Origin: CAVQZA01 sp963718355
GTDB lineage: Bacteria > Actinomycetota > Thermoleophilia > Gaiellales > Gaiellaceae
Length of the DNA: 64,000 bases
NCBI GenBank assembly: GCA_963718355.1
Contig: CAVQZA010000013.1
Span: 62,001 to 126,000 of the forward strand
Direction of reading: 5' to 3'
Made by a program: the position numbers and the translations under genes. The notes under the pieces were generated by a model, which was given only the letters and a program-made list of their open reading frames with translations, had not been told where the DNA came from and made no database searches. Shown piece by piece: positions 28,375-35,786 of the stretch. Numbering within the stretch: the first letter of the stretch is position 1; each line of letters opens with the position of its first letter.

Positions 28375-28380
28375 ACCCTA
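28375..28380 (-). promoter_or_regulatory. -10 box for leaderless antiporter gene
   Basis: Minus-strand TAGGGT ends six bases before the GTG at 28368. There is no ribosome site in between. Confidence 0.5.
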
Positions 28381-28436
28381 CCCCCGGGATCGCGGAGGCT
28401 GTTTCGACTGCCTGAAAACACGTGAAATGTCAAGTC

Positions 28437-28465
28437 TTGCGGCTGCGGGTGGCTGGACGGACAAT
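28437..28465 (+). promoter_or_regulatory. Promoter of the cysteine-rich protein gene
   Basis: TTGCGG at 28437-28442, a 17-base spacer and GACAAT at 28460-28465 form a plausible vegetative promoter. The -10 box ends seven bases before the ATG at 28473, again a leaderless arrangement. Confidence 0.5.
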
Positions 28466-28472
28466 CCGCGGA

Positions 28473-28895
28473 ATGGCAGAACCTGCGCAGCGCGTAGAGA
28501 CGTTGGAGGAGCTCCCGCTCCGTCCTCAGGACGAGCTGGAATGCCGCCGCTGCGCCGTCCACTGCGACAAGGTCGTCTATCCCGCGGCGTGCGTCGAGCG
28601 GTCATGTCCCTTCCTCTATGCGTACGAGGATCACGGGCACACCTACATCGGCTGCATGCAGAAGGTCTACGGCGTCGAGATCGACCTCTCGATGCTCGAG
28701 GAGGCCGAGGCGCGGGGGCGCGGCTTCGGCGCGATCCGGTCGACTCGCAGGCCGCTGCCGATGTGCAAGGCCGAGGTCGAGGAGGCCTATGAGAGTCGCG
28801 CCGACGACATCGGCTGCGTCAATCCCGAGTTCTCGGAGCTGCCCGCGGGGAGCCCGACCTTCCGCGTCTTTGCGCGGCTAGGCCCGCTCACGTAG
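28473..28895 (+). CDS. Cysteine-rich protein of unknown function
   Basis: This is a 140-residue soluble protein with eight cysteines. Five are clustered at the N-terminus (ECRRCAVHC, then AACVERSC) and the others sit in YIGCMQ, PMCKAEV and DIGCVNPEF. The spacing suggests a bound metal or iron-sulfur cluster, but I recognise no family. There is no signal peptide or membrane segment. I chose the ATG at 28473 because the 17 codons upstream lie over the promoter. Its 3' end overlaps the convergent DDAH-like gene by 18 bases. Confidence 0.75.
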   Translation: MAEPAQRVETLEELPLRPQDELECRRCAVHCDKVVYPAACVERSCPFLYAYEDHGHTYIGCMQKVYGVEIDLSMLEEAEARGRGFGAIRSTRRPLPMCKAEVEEAYESRADDIGCVNPEFSELPAGSPTFRVFARLGPLT

Positions 28896-29738
28896 CAGCG
28901 GCCGGGTGAGGCAGGTCGGGCCGCCGTCGCCCTTGCGCGACAGCTCGTCTCCCTTGTAGGTCAGCACCTCGACGCCGGCGCGCTCCATCCGCTCGCGCGT
29001 CTCGTGGTTCCCCTCGAGCGCGAGCGCGACGCGCGGGGCGAGGGCGAGCACGTTCGGTCCCATCGTCTCGAACTCTTCATCGGGGACCGCGACGAGCCGG
29101 ATGTCGCGCTCCTCGAGGAGCTCGACGAGCGCCACGGGCATCAGCGGCGGGTAGCAGACGGCGAGGTCGGGCGCGAGCGGCGAGATGAGCGAGAGGAGAT
29201 GCATCACCTCGGCGGCGCCGTGCCAGTGTGGGAGGTCGAAGACGAGGACGTCGACGCCGGGGAGCGCTTCGCGCAGCGCCTCGATCCCTGCGGGGTTCGT
29301 GCGGTAGCCGCGGCCGACGAGGAGCGTGCTCTCGTCGAGCCAGAGCGTGTCGCCTCCCTCCGCGGTCGCGGGCGCGGCTAGTCGAGCCTCGACGGGTACT
29401 CCCGCGGACTCGAGGTCGAGCGCGATCGCGTCGGCCTCGGCGAGGCGGCCCTGCTTGCCGGGGCGCAGGACGATCGCACCGCGGTCCGAGACGATTGCCG
29501 GGTCGAACACGTAGATCGCGTCGGGAGTCGGCTCGAGCGGCGCCTCGCCGAGGACGACCTCGACGCCCGCTTCTCCGAGGAGCGTGCAGAGCTCTTCGTG
29601 CTCCGCGGCGATGGCGATCGGATCTGGCTCGGCGCGCCAGCCGTACTCGCGCCAGAGCGCGGCGTCCTCCGGGCGCGGCGCGCGGAGCAGCACGCGGCGC
29701 AGAGTGCCCGTCGAGTTCTGGCCGCCGTAGCGGGTCAC
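28878..29738 (-). CDS. DDAH-like amidinohydrolase/amidinotransferase-fold protein
   Basis: This is a 286-residue protein of the guanidino-group-modifying fold, close to dimethylarginine dimethylaminohydrolase and arginine deiminase. Visible active-site elements are the acidic loop TAEGGDTLW, a histidine in HWHGAAEVMH, and the nucleophile Cys, residue 276, in GPTCLTRPL. The substrate is probably a free arginine derivative. The GTG at 29738 overlaps the stop of nfo (GTGA), so it is translated from the nfo transcript. The frame upstream is shadow of nfo. Exact specificity cannot be read from the sequence. Confidence 0.82.
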   Translation of the reverse strand: MTRYGGQNSTGTLRRVLLRAPRPEDAALWREYGWRAEPDPIAIAAEHEELCTLLGEAGVEVVLGEAPLEPTPDAIYVFDPAIVSDRGAIVLRPGKQGRLAEADAIALDLESAGVPVEARLAAPATAEGGDTLWLDESTLLVGRGYRTNPAGIEALREALPGVDVLVFDLPHWHGAAEVMHLLSLISPLAPDLAVCYPPLMPVALVELLEERDIRLVAVPDEEFETMGPNVLALAPRVALALEGNHETRERMERAGVEVLTYKGDELSRKGDGGPTCLTRPLLRERA

Positions 29739-30583
29739 AGCCAGCGCTCGCGGAGCTCGCGGACGGCGGTGAGTTGCGCGGCGTCGGGGCCATGTCCATC
29801 GGGGCCGGGAGTCTCGAGGAGCGCGGGCAGGCCTTGTAGGCGCGGGCTCGAGAGGAAGACGCCGAGCTGCTCGCCCATCAGTCCTTCGCCGATGTTGTCG
29901 TGGCGGTCGCGATTGGAGCCGAGCTCGGCCTTCGAGTCGTTCACGTGGAGGGCGCGGAGCCGGTCGAGCCCGATCGAAGCGTCGAGCTCGTCCAGGGCCG
30001 CATCGAGCGCGGCCGGATCGGTCACGTCGACTCCGGACACGTAGAGATGGCAGGAGTCGAGGCAGACACCCAGGCGGGGATGACGGTCGAGCGCCGCGAA
30101 GAGCTGCGCGAGCTCTGCGATCGAGCGGCCGATCGTGCCGCCGGCGCCGGCGGAGTTCTCCATGAGGAGCCAGGTGTGCTCGTTCGTCAGCTCGAGCACC
30201 TGCTGCAGCGCGGGCACGACGCGCTCGAGCCCCGCGTCCATGCCCGCGCCGAGGTGCGAGCCGACGTGGAAGACGACGCCTTCGGCCTCGATCTCGCGCG
30301 CCACCTCGAGCGTGTTCGAGAGCGCGGCTACCGACTTGCCGTACAGCTCGTCGTCGAGGCTCGCGAGGTTGATCAGGTAGATCGCGTGGCACACGACGCC
30401 CTGAAGGCCGAGCTCGGCGCGGCGCTCGCGGAAGCGGGCGAGCGTTGCCGGGTCGTGGTTGGTCGGCCGCCACATCCGCGGGCTCTGGGTGAAGACCTGC
30501 ACCGCATCGCCGCCGATCGCCTCGCTGCGGTCGAGCGCCGTGTCGATCCCGCCCGCAGTGGACATGTGACCCCCGAAGAACAC
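29735..30583 (-). CDS. nfo: Endonuclease IV (AP endonuclease)
   Basis: This zinc-dependent repair endonuclease cuts 5' of abasic sites. The 282-residue TIM-barrel protein starts GGHMSTAGGIDTALDR. It carries the metal-ligand segments VVFHVGSHLGAG, LLMENSAGAGGTIG, LGVCLDSCHLYVSG, ALHVNDSKAELGSNRDRHDNIG and ALLETPG at the expected places. The GTG at 30583 has TAGGGT six bases upstream on the minus strand. It is divergent from gltX across a 218-base spacer that holds one copy of the 25-base repeat. Confidence 0.95.
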   Translation of the reverse strand: MFFGGHMSTAGGIDTALDRSEAIGGDAVQVFTQSPRMWRPTNHDPATLARFRERRAELGLQGVVCHAIYLINLASLDDELYGKSVAALSNTLEVAREIEAEGVVFHVGSHLGAGMDAGLERVVPALQQVLELTNEHTWLLMENSAGAGGTIGRSIAELAQLFAALDRHPRLGVCLDSCHLYVSGVDVTDPAALDAALDELDASIGLDRLRALHVNDSKAELGSNRDRHDNIGEGLMGEQLGVFLSSPRLQGLPALLETPGPDGHGPDAAQLTAVRELRERWL

Positions 30584-30589
30584 GAAGTC

Positions 30590-30595
30590 ACCCTA
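30590..30595 (-). promoter_or_regulatory. -10 box for leaderless nfo
   Basis: Minus-strand TAGGGT ends six bases before the nfo GTG, with no ribosome site between. Confidence 0.5.
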
Positions 30596-30704
30596 TCGGC
30601 ACGAAGCCGTGACATTCGAGTCACCATCACGTCCGCTCGAGACATGTCATTCCGAATTCCGCGAAGCGCGCAAACGTCGCAACGAAGCCAACTCTGTCCC
30701 AACA

Positions 30705-30729
30705 AGACAGGTCCCAGTGCCTGACCCCG
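30705..30729 (-). repeat. 25-base dispersed repeat, copy 1
   Basis: This 25-base stretch is the exact reverse complement of 59441-59465. It contains the 12-base core GTGCCTGACCCC, also found at 59313-59324 (inverted) and 45512-45523. It lies in the nfo-gltX spacer. Confidence 0.8.
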
Positions 30730-30788
30730 TTGCGGGCTCCGCGTGGTGCCTCGGGGACACGTCTCGCCGGGGCACGCGGGCGGCGGTC

Positions 30789-30794
30789 TACGAT
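30789..30794 (+). promoter_or_regulatory. -10 box for leaderless gltX
   Basis: TACGAT ends seven bases before the gltX ATG at 30802. No ribosome site is present. Confidence 0.55.
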
Positions 30795-30801
30795 CACGGG
30801 C

Positions 30802-32055
30802 ATGGCTGTTCGCGTCCGCATGGCGCCTAGCCCGACCGGCGCGCTTCACGTCGGCGGCGTTCGCACCGCGCTCTTCAACTGGCTGTTCGCGCGCCACGAG
30901 GGCGGCGAGTTCCTGGTCCGGATCGAGAACACCGACACGAGCCGCGAGGTGCAGGGCGCTGTCGACCACGCGCTCGAGTCCCTCACGTGGCTCGGGCTCG
31001 ACTGGGACCGCGAGCCGACCTACCAGCTCGACCGCTTCGAGGAGTGCGGCGAGGCCGCACGGAAGCTCGTGGCGGAGGGCAAGGCCTACGAGGACGAGGG
31101 CGCCATCAGGTTCCGCATGCCCGACGAGGGCGTGACCGGCTGGGACGACGTCGTCAAGGGCCGCATCGAGTTCCCGAACGCCGAGCTCGACGACCTCGTG
31201 ATCCTCCGCTCCGACGGTCGCCCGACCTACAACTTCGCCTCGCCGATGGAGGACGTGTGGGACGGCATCACGCACGTGATCCGCGGCGACGACCACATCT
31301 CCAACACGCCGAAGCAGATCAACATCATCCGCGCGGCGGGCGGCGAGCTCCCCGTCTACGCCCATGTCCCGAACGTCCTCGGCACCGACGGCAAGAAGCT
31401 CTCCAAGCGCCACGGCGCCCAGGGCGTCGACGAGCTGCGCGAGCTCGGATACGTCGCGCCCGCGTTGATGAACTTCCTCGCGCTGCTCGGCTGGGCGCCC
31501 GACGGCGAGACGACGATCATGTCGCGCGCGGAACTGATAGATCGATTCGACCTCGACCGCGTGATCAAGAGCCCCGCCGCGTTCGACTACGAGAAGCTCG
31601 ACTGGATGAACGGCGTGTACCTCCGCGCCATGAGCTCGGACGAGTACGCCGACGCGCTGGTCGAGTGGGCCGGGAAGCGCGGCTACGACGAGGCGAAGGT
31701 GCGAGAGATCGCGCCCCTCGTCCAGGAGAAGATGACGCGCCTCGACGAGTTTCCGGCCTATGCAGGGTTCTTCTTCGCCTTCGAGGCACAGCCGAACCCG
31801 GCACCCGAGGTGGTCGCCGCCGCGTTCGAGGCTCTTCAGCCCGTGGAGGACTGGACGGATTCCAACATCGAGGCGGCGCTACGGGAGATGGCGGCGAAGC
31901 TCGAGCTTCCGCCCGGCAAGGCGTTCACGCCGGTCCGGCTCGCGGTCACGGGGCAGAAGGTCTCGCCGGGTCTCTTCGAGACGCTGCGGGTGCTCGGACG
32001 AGAGACGTCGCTGTCGCGGCTAGCGCTGAGCGAACATGCCGCCGAAGAGCGCTAG
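30802..32055 (+). CDS. gltX: Glutamyl-tRNA synthetase
   Basis: This class I synthetase charges tRNA-Glu, and tRNA-Gln as well if the organism uses the amidotransferase route. From the ATG at 30802 it has 417 residues, a little shorter than the usual 460-490. The HIGH-type motif is PSPTGALHVGG and the KMSKS-type motif is KKLSKRHGA. The open frame continues 24 codons upstream, but the first MAVRVRMAPSPTG is the normal start. A tRNA-Gln and a tRNA-Glu gene both lie further along this window. The 3' end overlaps the convergent gene by 36 bases. Confidence 0.95.
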   Translation: MAVRVRMAPSPTGALHVGGVRTALFNWLFARHEGGEFLVRIENTDTSREVQGAVDHALESLTWLGLDWDREPTYQLDRFEECGEAARKLVAEGKAYEDEGAIRFRMPDEGVTGWDDVVKGRIEFPNAELDDLVILRSDGRPTYNFASPMEDVWDGITHVIRGDDHISNTPKQINIIRAAGGELPVYAHVPNVLGTDGKKLSKRHGAQGVDELRELGYVAPALMNFLALLGWAPDGETTIMSRAELIDRFDLDRVIKSPAAFDYEKLDWMNGVYLRAMSSDEYADALVEWAGKRGYDEAKVREIAPLVQEKMTRLDEFPAYAGFFFAFEAQPNPAPEVVAAAFEALQPVEDWTDSNIEAALREMAAKLELPPGKAFTPVRLAVTGQKVSPGLFETLRVLGRETSLSRLALSEHAAEER

Positions 32056-32607
32056 GACGCCCGCGGCGACGAGCGGCCAGTGGCCGACCAGGGCGCCGGC
32101 GACGAGCGCCGCGGCGGCGACGGAGAGCAGCGCCAACGACATCGCAGCACGGCGCGGCGCCGGCAGCGAAGGCCGTGTCGGACCGGCCGGCAGCGGCTCG
32201 GGGTGGAGCAGCCGGCGGCGTGCGAGGCGGACGCGAAACAGCGCGCCGCGCCACTCCCAGACGAGAGGCGCAGCCGCGTCCTCGCCATAGGCATCGATGG
32301 TGTCGGCGATCTCGGCGGTCGCATCGCGCGCGTCGGCGACGGCGGCGGCGAGCTCCTCGTGTACGGCCTCTGCACCGGGCGGAGGAGTCAGTCCGGCGAT
32401 CCGCTCCCCTGCGGTGTGAAGGGCGTACTGCAGCGACGGCAGGCGCTCCGCGGACATGTACTCGGGGGTGGCTGCGATCCCGTCGAGCTCCGCAAGCGCT
32501 CGTGCAAGGCCGTCCCACAGCCCCGCGATCGTCGTCGCGTAACTCTGCATCCCCCCGGTGCCGGTGCGCTGACCCACCCTGTACCGATCATAGCGTTCAC
32601 CGGCCAT
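32020..32607 (-). CDS. Hypothetical protein with C-terminal membrane helices
   Basis: This is a 195-residue protein. The N-terminal 130 residues are helical and acidic (EELAAAVADARDATAEIADT and neighbours). Next comes a basic Pro/Arg-rich stretch, then two hydrophobic helices at the C-terminus ending GVLALFGGMFAQR. No family is recognised. The start is uncertain: ATG at 32607 gives this form, while a TATGAT at 32587-32592 on the same strand could be a -10 box that would favour the GTG at 32577 or the ATG at 32550. It overlaps gltX at the 3' end and is divergent from the M3-like peptidase gene. Confidence 0.6.
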   Translation of the reverse strand: MAGERYDRYRVGQRTGTGGMQSYATTIAGLWDGLARALAELDGIAATPEYMSAERLPSLQYALHTAGERIAGLTPPPGAEAVHEELAAAVADARDATAEIADTIDAYGEDAAAPLVWEWRGALFRVRLARRRLLHPEPLPAGPTRPSLPAPRRAAMSLALLSVAAAALVAGALVGHWPLVAAGVLALFGGMFAQR

Positions 32608-32610
32608 CGG

Positions 32611-32616
32611 TAGGCT
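32611..32616 (+). promoter_or_regulatory. -10 box for leaderless M3-like peptidase gene
   Basis: TAGGCT ends seven bases before the ATG at 32624. The box is identical to that of murE and has the same distance class. Confidence 0.5.
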
Positions 32617-32623
32617 CCGCCCG

Positions 32624-34135
32624 ATGAGCACGACGGCAATTCGCGCGCCCACCGAGTTCGAGTCGCTCCTTCGGAGGTACCTCTTCGAGCGATCCGAGGA
32701 GGGCCGGGCCGTGCGCGTGGGGGAGAAGGAGACCTCCGAGCAGGCGGCGATCGTCGCCCGCTACGCCGACCTCTTCAGCCGCGCGCAGCTCGAGGAGCTC
32801 CTAGCCGCCGAGCAGGTCGCCGACGGCGATGAGTTCGAACGCCTGTACCGGCTCCGCAAGACATGCGAGAGCGGAATCATCACCGCGGAGATCGCGGAGC
32901 GGCAGGATGCGATCGAGAACGCGATCCTGGCCGCGCGGGTCGAGTTCCAGGGCGAGGAGCTGCCGCTGCGGAGCGCGCAGGCCAAGCTGGCGATCCTCGA
33001 CGCCTACGCAGACCGCGAGCAGCTCGGCACGGTCTTCGCGGAGGCGAACGCCGCGTTCAATCCCGAGCGGCTCGAGCTCCTCTCGACCGCCGAGGCGCTC
33101 GAGGCCGAGCTGACCGGCGAGAGCGACGTCGTCGCCCGCACCGACGCGGAGAAAGGCATCTCGTTGCGCGCGCTCGAGCAGGCGCTCGCGGCCGCGTCGA
33201 CTGCAACGACGGCGTCGTACGAGCCGCTCCGCGACCGCTGGTTCGAGCGGCTGCTCGGCCCGGAGCGCGACGAGATCCCGAGCTCGAGCCAGGTCCACTA
33301 CCTCCGCCGGCTGTCGCCGCTCGAGGCAACGTATCCGAAGGATCGCTGCGTCGAGGTCTGCCTCGCCACGCTCGCCCACCTCGGCTTCGACATGAACGAC
33401 CAGCCGGGAATCTTCCTCGACCTCGACGACCGGCCGCAGAAATCGCCGCGCGCCTGCGTGATCGCCTCCGACCCGCCGACCGTCGTGCACCTGATCACGC
33501 GCGCGCAGGGCGGGGTCCACGACTACCAGGCGTTCCTGCACGAGGCGGGTCACGCACTGCACTACGCAGGCTGCGACCCGTCGCTTCCGTACACCTTCCG
33601 CAAGCTCTCGCGCGACCACGCGTTGACGGAGATCTACTCGTACATCCTCGAGTCGATCTCCCGCGAGCCCGGCTGGCACGCCGAGCACTTCGGCCTCTCC
33701 GACGAGGACGCGGCCGCGAACGCCGAGGCGACGACGTTCCTCGAGGCGATGCTCTACCGGCGCTACGCCGCGAAGCTCCGCTTCGAGCTCGACTTCTGGA
33801 CGCGCTTCCCCACGGAGGGCGGCGGCTCGGCGGCGGGTTACTCGGAGGGTCTGACCGCGGCGACGGGGATTCACTACCGCGCCGACCAGTACCTCGCAGA
33901 CATGGACGGTGGGTTCTACTCCGCCGACTACCTGCGCGCGTGGATCCGCTCGGCGCAGCTCGCGGCATATCTCCGCAGCGAGGTCGGGGAGGAGTGGTGG
34001 CGCACGCCCGAGACGGGTGAGCGGCTCCGCGCGCTCTTCGCCGAGGGCACCCGCCCGCTGTCGGAGGACATCGCCGCCCGCCTCGGCTTCGACCCGCTCG
34101 ACACCGGGCCGCTCGTCGCCGAGCTCAGCCAGTGA
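32624..34135 (+). CDS. M3-like zinc metallopeptidase
   Basis: This is a 503-residue cytoplasmic protein, mostly helical, with the zinc motif HEAGHALH at residues 306-313 and a downstream acidic helix LTEIYSYILES that can supply the third ligand. This is the arrangement of gluzincins such as M3 oligopeptidases. Overall length and the long N-terminal helical region agree with oligoendopeptidase-like proteins, though the sequence looks divergent. It probably degrades small peptides. No signal peptide is seen. Confidence 0.75.
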   Translation: MSTTAIRAPTEFESLLRRYLFERSEEGRAVRVGEKETSEQAAIVARYADLFSRAQLEELLAAEQVADGDEFERLYRLRKTCESGIITAEIAERQDAIENAILAARVEFQGEELPLRSAQAKLAILDAYADREQLGTVFAEANAAFNPERLELLSTAEALEAELTGESDVVARTDAEKGISLRALEQALAAASTATTASYEPLRDRWFERLLGPERDEIPSSSQVHYLRRLSPLEATYPKDRCVEVCLATLAHLGFDMNDQPGIFLDLDDRPQKSPRACVIASDPPTVVHLITRAQGGVHDYQAFLHEAGHALHYAGCDPSLPYTFRKLSRDHALTEIYSYILESISREPGWHAEHFGLSDEDAAANAEATTFLEAMLYRRYAAKLRFELDFWTRFPTEGGGSAAGYSEGLTAATGIHYRADQYLADMDGGFYSADYLRAWIRSAQLAAYLRSEVGEEWWRTPETGERLRALFAEGTRPLSEDIAARLGFDPLDTGPLVAELSQ

Positions 34136-34337
34136 CGTTCGAGTAGACGATGACAAAAATTGTCTGGCCGGGCGATGTACTGTGCGGTACCGAAGAAGCG
34201 CGGGCCGTGAAGGCGGTGCTGTAGGGGCTCTTGCTGACGTGCTTTCGAGGCTTCTTGCTGTCACGGGCGGCAAGAACCGGGGCGCTACGGCGTCTAAGCA
34301 GGGTGATAGCCGCCCTATCCGACAAGGAGACCCCACC

Positions 34338-34799
34338 ATGTTCCACAAGCTCCGACCCTCACCGGCGCTGGCCGTGGCCGCGCTCGCACTGTTCTTCGCG
34401 ATCGGCGGCTCTGCTTTCGCAGTCGTGAAGAAGACCGAGGTCGCCCAGCCGCGCTGTTCGCCGGGTGCGATCCGCGGGATCGCGTATGTCACCGGCGAGC
34501 CGAGCAAGGGAGTGGCCAACATCCCGGAGGCCTGGCAGACCGGCAACCAGTTCTTCGGCTACAAGTTCAACTGCAGCGGCGGCGCCGTTCAGGTTCGCAG
34601 GGACGGCACCGGGTTCGACGTCCGCTTCGCCGGCAATGCAGCGGTGCTCGCGACCGTGACGGCGATCAACGGGCAGGCCGCCGGGATCTCCGTGACGCGG
34701 CTGCAGGACGGCTCGTTCCACGTCGAGACGGCCGGTGACGCGCCGGACGCGAGCTTCCCGCAGCGCCAGAACATCCCGTTCATGGTGGTGGCGATCTAA
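34338..34799 (+). CDS. Small exported protein of unknown function
   Basis: This is a 153-residue protein with a clear signal peptide (LAVAALALFFAIGGSAFA) at residues 10-28 or so. The mature domain of about 120 residues has two cysteines (QPRCSPG and FNCSGG) that could form a disulfide. No family is known to me. The ATG at 34338 has an AAGGAGA ribosome site. The 202-base upstream spacer contains a small inverted repeat, GACAA-AAA-TTGTC, at 34152-34164, and no other feature that I recognise. A perfect 17-base-pair hairpin follows the stop. Confidence 0.75.
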   Translation: MFHKLRPSPALAVAALALFFAIGGSAFAVVKKTEVAQPRCSPGAIRGIAYVTGEPSKGVANIPEAWQTGNQFFGYKFNCSGGAVQVRRDGTGFDVRFAGNAAVLATVTAINGQAAGISVTRLQDGSFHVETAGDAPDASFPQRQNIPFMVVAI

Positions 34800-34811
34800 G
34801 AGCTACGGGGC

Positions 34812-34858
34812 GGGGCCCAGGGGCGGCATGGCGTCGTGCCGCCCCTGGGCCCCGTTTC
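34812..34858 (+). terminator. Strong intrinsic terminator
   Basis: A perfect 17-base-pair stem (34812-34828 with 34837-34853) and an 8-base loop are followed by GTTTC, 12 bases after the stop codon of the exported protein. It is one of the strongest hairpins in the window. The T-run is short, as is usual in GC-rich actinobacteria. Confidence 0.8.
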
Positions 34859-34874
34859 GAGCCGTAACGCAGGC

Positions 34875-34891
34875 TTCACCAGCGGTTAACC
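34875..34891 (+). promoter_or_regulatory. PHO-box-like direct repeat
   Basis: TTCACC at 34875-34880 and TTAACC at 34886-34891 are 11 bases apart, the spacing and core of actinobacterial PhoP boxes. They lie about 35 bases before the small gene at 34924. Only two units are visible, so this is tentative. Confidence 0.3.
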
Positions 34892-34923
34892 CATCGTGCG
34901 TTTCGTACGTCTACAACTGAGAC

Positions 34924-35073
34924 ATGGAAGACGCACGCATCACGAGTTGGATCGACTGGTACCGCTTCGCCTGCAACGTCCTCGGCTACGTGCACCACGA
35001 GGCCGTCGTCTACGCGAACCTGCGCTACGCGGAAGAGCTGAACCGCGAAGCGCAGCCTCCGCGCGCGGCCTAG
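34924..35073 (+). CDS. Small protein of 49 residues
   Basis: This is a short open frame with an ATG start and GC-rich third codon positions, unlike the Arg-rich shadow frames around it. The product is rich in Tyr, Trp and charged residues (SWIDWYRFACNVLGYVHHEA) and is probably helical and soluble. It has no recognised family. A PHO-box-like repeat lies upstream and the previous gene is closed off by a strong terminator, so it would be its own transcript. Its last bases overlap the convergent MBL-fold gene by four. Confidence 0.5.
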   Translation: MEDARITSWIDWYRFACNVLGYVHHEAVVYANLRYAEELNREAQPPRAA

Positions 35074-35786
35074 CCCTCGGCTAGTCCGTGGACGAGGTCC
35101 ACGGTGTTGCTGGTGATCGGGTCCCCGTGGCCGACGCCGACGATCTCCGCCTCGAGTCCCGCCATGCGGCTCACCGACGCGCGGGTCTGGGAGTGGTTGA
35201 GGTTGAACGCCGTCCAACCCGTGCAGAGGTTCGGCCAGGTGGCGAGGGTGTCGCCGGCGATCAGGAAGCTCCGCTCAGGCCAGTAGAAGGCGCAAGAGCC
35301 GGGCGAGTGGCCGGGCGTGTGCATGACCTGGAGCGGCCCGAGCTCGACGCCTTCCTCGAGCGGCTCGTCGATCGGGCACGGCGGCGCCTTCGGGAAGTTG
35401 AAGCGCAGCCCGAGCTGGAACGGGATCAGCCGCAGCGACTGCTTCGGCAGCAGCGTCACGGGCTGCGCGCGGCGCTCGCCCTCGATGATGTCGGCTTCCC
35501 ACGCGTGCGCGTAGACGGTTGCGCCGGTCGCGCGCTTCAGCGCCGCGAGGCCGCCGAGGTGCGAGCGGTGCGCGTGGGTGAGCGCGATTCGCTTCAGGTC
35601 GGAGTGTGGCCGGCCCATCCTGTCGAGCTCGGCGAGCACGAGGCGCCCGTCCGTCTCGAACAGCGTGTCGACGAGCGTGAGCTCGCCCGCATGGTCGAGC
35701 AGGAACGCGTGGACATGGCCGCCCTTGCCGTGGCCAAGGCTGTGGACGCCCGGCGCGAGCTCCGTCACGCGCCGGCCGACTTCCAC
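35070..35786 (-). CDS. Metallo-beta-lactamase-fold hydrolase with altered metal motif
   Basis: This is a 238-residue MBL-fold protein. The order of metal-site elements is right: the HxHxDH-type motif in LTHAHRSHLGG (residues 69-79), HTPGHSPGSC, IAGDTLATWP and a final GVGHGDPI. However, the motif reads HAHRSH, with Ser 75 where Asp normally binds the second metal. It may therefore be mononuclear or have altered activity. The GTG at 35786 overlaps the end of the haem enzyme gene by 22 bases, so it is probably co-translated with it. Its substrate is unknown; a role on the product of the neighbour is only an inference. Confidence 0.8.
   Translation of the reverse strand: MEVGRRVTELAPGVHSLGHGKGGHVHAFLLDHAGELTLVDTLFETDGRLVLAELDRMGRPHSDLKRIALTHAHRSHLGGLAALKRATGATVYAHAWEADIIEGERRAQPVTLLPKQSLRLIPFQLGLRFNFPKAPPCPIDEPLEEGVELGPLQVMHTPGHSPGSCAFYWPERSFLIAGDTLATWPNLCTGWTAFNLNHSQTRASVSRMAGLEAEIVGVGHGDPITSNTVDLVHGLAEG

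Noticed and set aside
34136..34337. Riboswitch or structured leader before the small exported protein
   Set aside because: I compared the 202 bases by eye with common riboswitch cores (c-di-GMP, c-di-AMP, cobalamin and glycine types) and found no match.
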